The position numbers were made by a program, and so were the translations under genes. 64,000 nucleotides of DNA from Pseudomonadota bacterium (GTDB taxonomy: Bacteria; Pseudomonadota; Gammaproteobacteria; Berkiellales; Berkiellaceae): assembly GCA_018242045.1 (NCBI GenBank), contig JAFECR010000014.1, forward strand, positions 69,449 to 133,448, given 5' to 3'. The notes below the pieces were generated by a model, which was not told where the DNA came from, ran no database searches, and worked only from the letters and a program-made list of their open reading frames with translations. This document shows, piece after piece, positions 53,034 to 61,685 of the stretch; the stretch's first letter is position 1; the number at the start of each line of letters is the position of its first letter.

Positions 53034-54722
53034 GTGGATAAAATTTGGCTTAAAAATTATGATAAAAATGTTCCAGAAACGATTGATCCGACCCAATATC
53101 GTTCTTTGGTCCATTTAATCAAAGAAAGTTTTGACAAATATGCAGATAAGCCTTGTTATTATCATATGGGCTCGATGCTTTCTTATCGTCAAATAGATGA
53201 ATTAAGTCAACGTTTTGCCCATTTTTTGCAAAATACTTGTAAATTGGTTAAGGGCGATAGATTTGCTATTGTATTACCAAATATTTTGCAATACCCCGTG
53301 GCACTGTTTGGGATCCTAAGGGCTGGTTTAACGGTCGTTAATATTAACCCACTTTATACACCGCGAGAATTAAAGCAAATTCTTAGCGATTCGGGTGCAA
53401 AAGGGGTGATTATCTTAGCCAATTTTGCCCATGTGTTAGAACAAGCCCTGCCCCAGACTATGGTGCAACATATTATTGTAACTGAAATAGGCGATTTATT
53501 AGGGATCTTTAAGGGCCATTTTGTAAATTTTGTGATTAAACATGTTAAAAAAATGGTTCCCCCATGGCAAATCCCCAATGCGTATGATTTTAAACAAGTC
53601 ATGCGTGGTGCCTTTGTGCTATTTGATGATGATCATACTCAACCTGATGATATCGCTTTTATACAATATACAGGTGGTACCACGGGAACGATGAAAGGGG
53701 CGATGCTGACACATCGCAATATGATTGCCAATATTCTGCAAGCTTATGCTTGGGTAGAAGGGCTTTTGCAGCAAGATTTACGGGGTGGGATCATAACTGC
53801 ATTACCGCTTTATCATATTTTTTCTTTAACAGCGAATTGTTTATTATTTTTAAAAGTAGGACTTCCTAATATCTTAATTACCAACCCAAGAGATATTCCT
53901 GGTTTTATCAGAATACTAAAAAAACAACGATTTTGTGTCATCACCGGCGTAAATACCTTGTTTAATGCACTATTAAATAATGAGGATTTTAGCACTTTAG
54001 ATTTTTCTAATTTAAAATTTGCACTTGGTGGGGGGATGGCAGTACAAAAGGCAGTTGCTTTGCGTTGGCAAACTGTCACTAAGACCCCTTTAATTGAAGC
54101 TTATGGTTTAACGGAAACTTGTCCTGCCGTGACCATTAACCCTATTTCGCTGAAAGGATACAATGGTGCGATAGGGCTTCCTATTTCTTCAACTGAAGTC
54201 AAAATTTGCGATGATGAAGGCAATGAACTGCCTTTAGACAGCCCGGGAGAGTTAATGGTTAAAGGCCCTCAAGTGATGAAAGGTTACTGGAATAAACCAG
54301 ATTTAACCGCACAAGCCCTAACAGAGGACGGTTGGTTACATACAGGCGATCTGGCTACTATCGATAGTGAAGGTTATGTGAGAATTGTTGATCGTAAAAA
54401 AGACATCATCATTGTGTCAGGCTTTAATGTTTATCCAAATGAAGTGGAAGATGTTATTGCTCAAATGAAGGAAGTACGAGAAGTGGCTGTTATTGGCGTT
54501 AAAGATGAAATGCATGGTGAAATTGTAAAGGCATTTATCGTTCGTAAAGATCCTGCTTTAACAGCAGAGCAAGTGATTAAGTATTGCCATACTCAATTGA
54601 CAGGATATAAAGTACCAAGACAAGTTGAATTTAGAACTGAGCTGCCTAAAACCAATGTCGGGAAAGTGTTGCGGCGCGCTTTAAGAGAAGAAGAGGATAA
54701 GAAGCATCAAGTGGCAGCATAG
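53034..54722 (+). CDS. fadD: Long-chain fatty acid-CoA ligase
   Basis: 562 residues of the ANL superfamily. FIQYTGGTTGTMKGAMLTH is the ATP P-loop, EAYGLTETCP the adenine motif, GWLHTGDLATID the ribose-binding motif, and DRKKDIIIVSGFNVYPNEVE the FadD-type fatty-acyl signature and hinge; PKTNVGKVLRR contains the C-terminal catalytic Lys. Length equals E. coli FadD. Starts at GTG 53034 with AGGGGG upstream. It activates fatty acids for beta-oxidation, whose first dehydrogenase fadE is encoded 3 kb away. Confidence 0.95.
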   Translation: MDKIWLKNYDKNVPETIDPTQYRSLVHLIKESFDKYADKPCYYHMGSMLSYRQIDELSQRFAHFLQNTCKLVKGDRFAIVLPNILQYPVALFGILRAGLTVVNINPLYTPRELKQILSDSGAKGVIILANFAHVLEQALPQTMVQHIIVTEIGDLLGIFKGHFVNFVIKHVKKMVPPWQIPNAYDFKQVMRGAFVLFDDDHTQPDDIAFIQYTGGTTGTMKGAMLTHRNMIANILQAYAWVEGLLQQDLRGGIITALPLYHIFSLTANCLLFLKVGLPNILITNPRDIPGFIRILKKQRFCVITGVNTLFNALLNNEDFSTLDFSNLKFALGGGMAVQKAVALRWQTVTKTPLIEAYGLTETCPAVTINPISLKGYNGAIGLPISSTEVKICDDEGNELPLDSPGELMVKGPQVMKGYWNKPDLTAQALTEDGWLHTGDLATIDSEGYVRIVDRKKDIIIVSGFNVYPNEVEDVIAQMKEVREVAVIGVKDEMHGEIVKAFIVRKDPALTAEQVIKYCHTQLTGYKVPRQVEFRTELPKTNVGKVLRRALREEEDKKHQVAA

Positions 54723-54740
54723 ATCTCTGCAATAGTCGTT

Positions 54741-55406
54741 TCAGCAGTAGGTTACTTTTAACTTTGAAGGTTTAGCGGGAAACATTTTTTCTGTCTGCGC
54801 TATAAAATCTTTTTGAGCTTTTTCACGTAATTCACCTTTCAAAGGGGCAACGGTTTTTACTGCGTGTAATACAAATTGAGTTCTTTCTAGAAGATTGGGT
54901 ACATTATCTTCATTCGTTTGTGTCCCCAGCACCATTGCTCTATACAAAGAATGCATGAAATCAACTTTATCTTTTTCTGAAAAGTTCTTTTCCTCGAATG
55001 CATTCAGTTCTTGACTATATTGTTCATATTGTGCCCAAGCAGTTTCAAAAGACACTTCCTTTAAAGATTTAAACTTATGAGAAAATGACTTAAGAAAAGC
55101 AAATGTGGTGCTTGAACAAAGTAAACCAAAGCCAATAGAACTTACTATCTTTGCAGAAATCATTGGTATTATGAACCCTGCCTTTAACATAAGATTAATA
55201 GCAATAAGGCTTCCAAAGCCACTTAAAAATCCAGCAAGAGTCGCCCCAAGAAAGACGAAGAGATAAATTGCCATTTTGCGTCGTTGTGCTGCACGATTAG
55301 TGACGGTTATTTGCTGTTTTAGGCTGATTTTTCTATAAGTATTTGCGTCTGTTTGTTGTTGGTCTAACGGTGCTTGTGATTTTTCTCTTGGTTCTTGATT
55401 ATCCAT
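54741..55406 (-). CDS. Small membrane protein sharing a C-terminal module with the LRR protein
   Basis: 221 residues, no named family. A polar N-terminus of about 45 residues is followed by a pair of membrane helices (IYLFVFLGATLAGFLSGFG and SSIGFGLLCSSTTFAFL) and then a helical cytoplasmic-looking domain. The segment KTVAPLKGELREKAQKDF near residue 180 matches KKVAPLKDIARNSAKDAVF in the LRR protein at 61682, which likewise follows a membrane hairpin. The shared hairpin plus module suggests a lineage-specific family of secreted or membrane-inserted proteins. It ends in Cys after a basic segment. Confidence 0.65.
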   Translation of the reverse strand: MDNQEPREKSQAPLDQQQTDANTYRKISLKQQITVTNRAAQRRKMAIYLFVFLGATLAGFLSGFGSLIAINLMLKAGFIIPMISAKIVSSIGFGLLCSSTTFAFLKSFSHKFKSLKEVSFETAWAQYEQYSQELNAFEEKNFSEKDKVDFMHSLYRAMVLGTQTNEDNVPNLLERTQFVLHAVKTVAPLKGELREKAQKDFIAQTEKMFPAKPSKLKVTYC

Positions 55407-55584
55407 ATTCTTCTCTCAAAATGTTTAAGCAGTTTAATTAAGCTAGAATAATAGCATCCGTATAAGCTACTGTAAACATGTCGAGAAGCCGTACACATAA
55501 CCTAGAAGAAATAAATGCAGAATTAAATTAGTTGATTAACTTTTTAACCCTACGATCAAGATATCAATGTCACCATGATAAAAA

Positions 55585-55875
55585 TTAAGACGTCATTTCT
55601 TGCTCTTTCATCAGCGCATTGCCTTCAGGTAAGGTGACATTTAATTCTAAAACAGAGTGATCGCCATTGCGCTCAAGCTGTACTTTGATAAGCTCTTGAT
55701 CAACTTTGATATACTTGCTAATAACCTCAATTAATTCAGCTTGTAACTCCTTGATAAAATCATTGCTACATTTGCGAGCGCTTTCATGAGACACAATAAT
55801 TTGCAATCGCTCCTTTGCTACTTCTGCAGGTGTGCGTCTTTGTTGGAAAAAACGGAATAAATCGAGTAGCTTCAT
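55585..55875 (-). CDS. minE: Cell division topological specificity factor MinE
   Basis: 96 residues. The N-terminus MKLLDLFRFFQQR is the membrane-binding helix, AKERLQIIVSHESARK the MinD-contact beta strand/helix, and the C-terminal half the dimerisation domain. It stimulates MinD ATPase and drives pole-to-pole oscillation. The ATG overlaps the minD stop by 4 bases. Slightly longer than E. coli MinE (88). Confidence 0.95.
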   Translation of the reverse strand: MKLLDLFRFFQQRRTPAEVAKERLQIIVSHESARKCSNDFIKELQAELIEVISKYIKVDQELIKVQLERNGDHSVLELNVTLPEGNALMKEQEMTS

Positions 55876-56705
55876 GCTGGGCTCCGAAATAGCGAAAGTT
55901 TACTTAAGAGCTTACGAGTCCAATTAGATGAGGATTCAAAGGGAATAGTTTCACCCAGCAATCGTCGCACAGCATGTTCATAAGCATTACGAGCATCGCT
56001 TGGTGTGTCGAGTGTTACTGGGATCCCTCTATTAGAAGCATTTAAGACAGCAGGGGATTCAGGGATCACACCGATAAGTGGGATAGATAAAATTTCCAAT
56101 ACGTCATCAATGGCAAGCATTTCTCCGCGTTTGACGCGCGCCTCAGAATAGCGTGTTAATAATAAGTGCTCTTTGACAGGTTCTGATTTATTTTCAGCAC
56201 GATGAGATTTACTTGCGAGTACACCTAAAATACGATCAGAATCACGAACGGAAGATACTTCAGGATTGGTTACAACAATCGCTTCATCGGCAAAATAAAG
56301 TGCCATCAGCGCTCCGCGTTCAATGCCAGCAGGTGAATCACAGACAATAAATTTAAATTCTTTCTTTAGTTCTTCGATAACCTTGGCAACGCCTTCTTTG
56401 GTGAGGGCATCTTTATCTCTGGTTTGTGAAGCAGGGAGGATATACAAGTTCTCAAGGCGTTTATCCTTAATTAAGGCTTGGGCAAGATTGGCATCTCCAT
56501 TGATAACATTAACAAAATCGTAAATGACTCTTCTTTCACACCCCATAATTAAATCGAGGTTACGAAGCCCAATGTCAAAGTCGATGACAGCGGTTTTATG
56601 ACCTAATTGAGCAAGCCCAGTACTAATAGCAGCACTGGTGGTGGTTTTGCCTACACCCCCTTTGCCCGAAGTGACAACGATAACTTTTGATTGCGGGTTG
56701 TTCAA
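55872..56705 (-). CDS. minD: Septum site-determining ATPase MinD
   Basis: 277 residues. VVTSGKGGVGKTTTSAAIS is the deviant Walker A with the signature Lys, VIDFDIGLRNLDLIMG follows, and FIVCDSPAGIERGA is Walker B. The C-terminal amphipathic membrane helix is TRKLLSKLSLF. It positions MinC at poles to block polar FtsZ rings. Second gene of minCDE, 19 bases from minC. Confidence 0.97.
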   Translation of the reverse strand: MNNPQSKVIVVTSGKGGVGKTTTSAAISTGLAQLGHKTAVIDFDIGLRNLDLIMGCERRVIYDFVNVINGDANLAQALIKDKRLENLYILPASQTRDKDALTKEGVAKVIEELKKEFKFIVCDSPAGIERGALMALYFADEAIVVTNPEVSSVRDSDRILGVLASKSHRAENKSEPVKEHLLLTRYSEARVKRGEMLAIDDVLEILSIPLIGVIPESPAVLNASNRGIPVTLDTPSDARNAYEHAVRRLLGETIPFESSSNWTRKLLSKLSLFRSPA

Positions 56706-56724
56706 GGTAATATCCTCTTTAAGA

Positions 56725-57486
56725 CTAAACCGATTTAATATTTAAGCGTTCATCTTGCAATTGAATGCAAGCAGGTTGTTTCCAACAAGTTTCTTTAAGA
56801 TCCTCGCTGAGTCTGTATTGACCTGCAATTGAAACAAGTTCGGCCTCTAAACTTTTGCAAAATATCATGGCATCTTTATCGCCCATAACACCTGCAAGTG
56901 CCCTACCTCGTAAAGTGCCATAGACATGGATGTGGCCATCAGCAAGCAATTCTGCCCCGTGGCTTACTGAAGCTAATACGACAAGATCTCCTCCTTGGGC
57001 ATAAATTTGTTGACCAGATCGAACTGGTTGCGTAATCAGTCGAGTGTTTGTTCCATTTGATTCGCTTTGTGTTTCCTGCTCTTCTTTTGTTTCTTGCTCT
57101 TGGGTCGACGTTGTATCTTTGCGATCTGTTTTGTTCTTTTTTGTAAAAATTTTTTCTTCAGGAAAAACAGCCATCCCTTCTTTTATTGCTGCCTCCCTTA
57201 GTCCTGGGTTTGAGCCTCTTACCCCAATGGGGATCAATTTTTTGGCTTTTAATGCATGAATTAATAATGAAAGATCCATTGCTTCAAAAGGAGTTTTTAA
57301 TTTCTGTAAGTCAACAATAATGGGGGCAAAAAGAAAGAAATTCGGGGCTTGTTTAATTTTCTCATCTATAGCGAAAGATAAAGATTCAAGATCTAAAGAT
57401 GTCAGCTGAATGGTAGTCAGGGTAAACATGCCACCTTTTAAAGTCATAACAGTATTACTTTTGCTTAATGTAGCTTGCGTACTCAT
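56725..57486 (-). CDS. minC: Septum site-determining inhibitor MinC
   Basis: 253 residues. The N-terminal FtsZ-inhibiting domain spans about 1-110. A charged linker (Lys/Asp/Glu/Gln/Thr-rich, about 115-145) follows, then the beta-helical C-terminal domain beginning TRLITQPVRSGQQIYA and containing HIHVYGTLRGRALAGVMGD, the MinD-binding signature. First gene of the reverse-strand minC-minD-minE operon. The linker is longer than in E. coli (231 residues overall). Confidence 0.95.
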   Translation of the reverse strand: MSTQATLSKSNTVMTLKGGMFTLTTIQLTSLDLESLSFAIDEKIKQAPNFFLFAPIIVDLQKLKTPFEAMDLSLLIHALKAKKLIPIGVRGSNPGLREAAIKEGMAVFPEEKIFTKKNKTDRKDTTSTQEQETKEEQETQSESNGTNTRLITQPVRSGQQIYAQGGDLVVLASVSHGAELLADGHIHVYGTLRGRALAGVMGDKDAMIFCKSLEAELVSIAGQYRLSEDLKETCWKQPACIQLQDERLNIKSV

Positions 57487-57550
57487 AGTTCGCCAAAGTT
57501 ATCCTTTGCTATTTCCACCCTAACACACTCGTAGTGTTATTTGGTATAGC

Positions 57551-60046
57551 TTAATTTAATAAATGATCTTGTCCTAAGTTTTCATCCGTCTGTTTTTTTT
57601 TAAAAACAACGGAATCTTTAGGTTGTAACAGTTTGTGTGTTAACTCATCATTAGAGAAATCATCAACAGCAATGATATCCTGAATTAAAGCATCGAGATG
57701 ATTAAGATCTGCTGCTTCTTCCGAATTTATTAATTTTGCTTGTAATGCACTCGCGATAGCTTGTTTAAAAGGAGACTCTGATAACTCATTTGACTTAATA
57801 GCGTTAAAGAGTCGTTTTAGCAAAGGCTCTAAACGCACTGTTTCTTGAAACGCATTATTAAGCATTGCATAAGCATCATTTTTTTGAACAGAAATAAAAA
57901 TGTTGCCGCCAAGTCGGGTTCTTGCTGCATTTACATTAACTAGAATTTCGGAGATAGCTTTGTTTAAGTGATCCTTAGGAAAATGCGCAGGCTTGCCAAA
58001 AGGCATGATCAAAAACCTTAAAGCAAAACTCAACATACGTTGTGGTAAATTGTCAAGTAATTCATCCATCGTTTGCCAAAACCTTGCTAAACAATAATCT
58101 AAGCACCATTTAACAAGCGGCAAATCGCTTTGGTGCTCTCCTTGATCTTGATGGTGCTTTAATACGCTTGACATGAGATACATCATCGAGAGTAGATCGC
58201 CAAGACGTGCAGATAAGGATTCCTTAAATTTTAATTTTCCGCCAAAAATGGCCATCACTACGTCTGCGGTTAAAGCAAAAGCACTACTGGCCCTAGCCAA
58301 TTGTTGAAAATAAGATTTTGTTGGTAGCGCTGGGCTTTTTGCTAATTTTGCGAAGGTGATCCCGTGAACAAAGGATCTTGCTGCATTTGAAAAGGTATAG
58401 CTTAGATGTTGGCTTAAGAAATGCTCAAAATCTTGATGATTATCATATCGAACGGCTTGCATTTCTTTTAAAATAAAAGGATGACAACGAATAGCGCCTT
58501 GGCCGAAAATAATCATGTTTCTTGTCAGAATATTGGCCCCTTCCACTGTTATCCCAATAGGTACGCCATGAAAAGCGCTTGCAAGATAATTCAGCGGCCC
58601 CATCATCACGCCTTTGCCGCCATGGATATCCATCACATCATTTGCAATTTTACGACCAAGTTCAGTGACATGGTACTTAGAAATTGCCCCAGGAACGGAA
58701 GGCTTTTCACCTGCATCGATAATGGCCACGGTTAAACAGCGCACAGCTTCAGACATATAGGTAAAACCACCAACTCTTCCTAGTACTTCTTGTATACCTT
58801 CAAAAGAAGAGAGCGGATTTTTAAACTGGCGACGAATAAGGCAGTAAGCGCCCGCCGCCAAAGCAGCTGCTCTGGCGCACCCTGCGCTTGAAGAGGGTAG
58901 GGAGATAGCGCGGCCAGCAGAAAGACATTCAACAAGCATGCGCCAACCTTGTCCTGCCATTGCAGGGCCACCAATTATCCAATCAAGTGGAATAAAAACA
59001 TCTTTTCCTTGTGTTGGTCCATTTTGAAAAGGCGTTGCTGCAGGCAAATGGCGTCTGCCAATAGTAATGCCAGATAATTGTGTTGGGATTAAGGCACAAG
59101 TGATCCCCAGCTCTTTTTTGTCTCCAATCAATGACTCAGGATCGTATAATTTAAAAGCCAATCCAAGCAAAGTTGCAATGGGTGCGAGTGTGATGTAACG
59201 CTTATTCCAGTTTAGCTTAATGCCGATGATTTCCTTGCCTTCAAAACGCCCCATGCAAATGATGCCGCTATCGGAGATGCTGCCTGCGTCCGATCCTGCT
59301 TCTGGCCCGGTGAGTGCAAAGCAGGGAATTTCTTCGCCGCTAGCAAGGCGGGGTAAGTAATAGTCGCGTTGTTGATCGGTGCCATAATGAAGCAAGAGTT
59401 CAGCAGGCCCCAAGGAATTAGGGACAGCAACAGTAGAAGCTAAGGTAAGGCTGCGTCCTGCGAGTTTGGCTAATATTTCTGAATGCGCAAACGCACTAAA
59501 ACCTTTACCGCCATACTTTTTAGGAATAATGAGAGCAAAAAAGCCCGCCTCTTTGAGGAATTGCCATGCAGCTTGAGGTAAATCAAAATCTTGATGCGTA
59601 ATTTCCCAATCTTTGATCATCTCACACAATTGATCGACAGGGCCATCCATAAAGGCCTGTTCTTCTTCGCTTAGTTTCGGCGTAGGAATGGTTAATAGTT
59701 TTTCCCATTGAGGATCACCAGAGAAAAGCTCTGCTTCCCAGCCCACGGTACCCGCTTCTAATGCGACCCTTTCCGTTTCAGACATTGTGGGGAGTGATTT
59801 TTTCATAAAATTAAAGGCTGGATTGAGAAGATAACGTTTACGATACTCAGGGTGGTTAAGATAAAATGCCATAGCGGCATAAGCAGCCCATAGGATAAAG
59901 AGGCCAAACCAAGAAAGTTGGGAAAGAAAGGTCGTAATGACTAACCCCACACCAATGACAATGGTAGCTACAACGCGAGATGCGCGTACAAACGCCAACG
60001 TGGTCAAGCCACCTAGCCAACAAATTAACCAAAGCACGGTGCTCAT
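57551..60046 (-). CDS. fadE: Acyl-CoA dehydrogenase FadE
   Basis: 831 residues, matching the large membrane-bound FadE of enterobacteria (814). The N-terminus has two to three hydrophobic segments (LWLICWLGGLTTLAFV, VVATIVIGVGLVITTFL, WFGLFILWAAYAAMAF). The dehydrogenase core shows PKKYGGKGFSAFAHSE, FALTGPEAGSDAGSISD and VMDIHGGKGVMMGP. The C-terminal 300 residues are the DUF1974 extension. It oxidises acyl-CoA to trans-2-enoyl-CoA in beta-oxidation, linking with fadD at 53034. Confidence 0.96.
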   Translation of the reverse strand: MSTVLWLICWLGGLTTLAFVRASRVVATIVIGVGLVITTFLSQLSWFGLFILWAAYAAMAFYLNHPEYRKRYLLNPAFNFMKKSLPTMSETERVALEAGTVGWEAELFSGDPQWEKLLTIPTPKLSEEEQAFMDGPVDQLCEMIKDWEITHQDFDLPQAAWQFLKEAGFFALIIPKKYGGKGFSAFAHSEILAKLAGRSLTLASTVAVPNSLGPAELLLHYGTDQQRDYYLPRLASGEEIPCFALTGPEAGSDAGSISDSGIICMGRFEGKEIIGIKLNWNKRYITLAPIATLLGLAFKLYDPESLIGDKKELGITCALIPTQLSGITIGRRHLPAATPFQNGPTQGKDVFIPLDWIIGGPAMAGQGWRMLVECLSAGRAISLPSSSAGCARAAALAAGAYCLIRRQFKNPLSSFEGIQEVLGRVGGFTYMSEAVRCLTVAIIDAGEKPSVPGAISKYHVTELGRKIANDVMDIHGGKGVMMGPLNYLASAFHGVPIGITVEGANILTRNMIIFGQGAIRCHPFILKEMQAVRYDNHQDFEHFLSQHLSYTFSNAARSFVHGITFAKLAKSPALPTKSYFQQLARASSAFALTADVVMAIFGGKLKFKESLSARLGDLLSMMYLMSSVLKHHQDQGEHQSDLPLVKWCLDYCLARFWQTMDELLDNLPQRMLSFALRFLIMPFGKPAHFPKDHLNKAISEILVNVNAARTRLGGNIFISVQKNDAYAMLNNAFQETVRLEPLLKRLFNAIKSNELSESPFKQAIASALQAKLINSEEAADLNHLDALIQDIIAVDDFSNDELTHKLLQPKDSVVFKKKQTDENLGQDHLLN

Positions 60047-60239
60047 TTCTTCTCCCTAAATGATGTGCTGATTGATAAGTAAACTATCTCGCAAAGACAC
60101 ATTAAACGTCAAGGGCTCCCAAAACCTACGTGCTTACGCTCCAAATGCAATTTAAAAATATTTAAGTCATAATGATTTCAGTTAACCAAAGCCTTAAAAT
60201 TAGTTTCCAAAATAACTAAGCAAAAAGAGAGTTGAATTG

Positions 60240-61685
60240 ATGAAACGCAAACTAGCTCTATATGGTGTATTAATAGCGGTTATTATTTGTGGACTTCCTT
60301 TTGTGACGGGTATATTGGTTGAGGTAAAATTTAAAGAAGTCATTAACGTACTTGAAGAAATTGATTCAGTACCCGCAACAATTAAATTGGTTGATTATAA
60401 AAGAGGGTGGCGTAAATCCCATGCAACAACCAAAATAACGATTTATAATAATCGCAACAAAAAAGCCCCTCCCTATATACTCATGTTGGAGCATGAAATC
60501 CGACATGGGCCTTTTGTGCAACAAAAAGACAATGATTATAAAGATTGGCATTTTGCAAGAGCCTTGATTCATTCTAAATTATTAATTAATGAAGAAGCTA
60601 AAAAAATCTTACTGACGGAAGTTGGTCAAACAGAACTTTTCAACATTAATAGTGAAATGACGATTGAAGGCATTGTTAAAATTCATATCGATAGCCCAAC
60701 TTTGCAATTAAAAGAGCAAGCCAATACCCAGAGAACAGCTTGGAAGGGATTGCAGGGAGATTGGGTATTGAGTGCAGATATGAAGCGTCTCGTTGGTAAG
60801 GTAGTCTTGCCAGGCCTTGATTTTGATCTTAATCATAAACACATTCTGCTCAACAACGTTACTTATGACACTGAGTTTACTAAAGTGGCGCCAGGTTTGT
60901 GGCCTGGAAAATTTGCTGTAACTTTCGATAATCTTGTATATGAAGACTCGCAGCAAAACTTTAAATTTAACATCAATAACACCAATCTGCGTGGGGGGAT
61001 GGAATTTCATGAGTCACAAGCTTATTTGATCGGCTTGTTAAACATCGAAAAATTAGTGCTTAATGATAAAGAATATGGGCCAATCGTTTACTCAAACACA
61101 CTAAAGCGTATTGATGCTAGTGTTGTTAAATCTTTTTTAGGCTTGCACCGTAAAATACTGACTCAAGAGTCACTTCAAACTTCCACACTGCAATTTTTGA
61201 TTGGCACGTTGCCAGATCTGCTTAGGACGCGGCCTGAGTTTAGTATTGACAATTTGCAAATTGAAACACCTAAAGGGCAGATTACAGGGCAGTTAAGGAT
61301 TGCAGTGGGTGGGCCTCATGTTGCTAATACAACCTCTGAAATTTTACAATCGCTTGCAGCAAAAGCATCAATAACATTGCCAAAATTGATTTTACGAGAA
61401 TTATTAACGTATGTTTATACAAGTGATGCAGTTATTGCTAATGAAAAAGCTAAAAATACGCTTGCTGAGGCGGAAAAATCTGGCATAAATAGTGCTAATT
61501 TACCAAAAGTATTAACGGATGCAGAGTTAAGTCAGCAAGTAGAAAATAGCGTTAATACCACATTGGCTACATGGTTAAATCAAAAGATCTGGCTAGAAAA
61601 AGATCAATACTATTTTACCAACATTGAAGTTAACCAAGGTAAGTTCCTCGTCAATGGTCAAGCGCTTTCTAAGGTGCCATTTTAG
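60240..61685 (+). CDS. DUF945 (YdgA-family) protein
   Basis: 481 residues from ATG 60240 with AGAGAG upstream. One N-terminal membrane helix (LALYGVLIAVIICGLPFVTG) anchors a large periplasmic part that begins VDYKRGWRKSHATTKI, the typical DUF945 opening (Tyr-x-Arg-Gly-Trp). Function unknown in the family; E. coli YdgA is a membrane protein that interacts with the envelope. The C-terminal third is helical. It overlaps the converging LRR gene by 4 bases. Confidence 0.85.
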   Translation: MKRKLALYGVLIAVIICGLPFVTGILVEVKFKEVINVLEEIDSVPATIKLVDYKRGWRKSHATTKITIYNNRNKKAPPYILMLEHEIRHGPFVQQKDNDYKDWHFARALIHSKLLINEEAKKILLTEVGQTELFNINSEMTIEGIVKIHIDSPTLQLKEQANTQRTAWKGLQGDWVLSADMKRLVGKVVLPGLDFDLNHKHILLNNVTYDTEFTKVAPGLWPGKFAVTFDNLVYEDSQQNFKFNINNTNLRGGMEFHESQAYLIGLLNIEKLVLNDKEYGPIVYSNTLKRIDASVVKSFLGLHRKILTQESLQTSTLQFLIGTLPDLLRTRPEFSIDNLQIETPKGQITGQLRIAVGGPHVANTTSEILQSLAAKASITLPKLILRELLTYVYTSDAVIANEKAKNTLAEAEKSGINSANLPKVLTDAELSQQVENSVNTTLATWLNQKIWLEKDQYYFTNIEVNQGKFLVNGQALSKVPF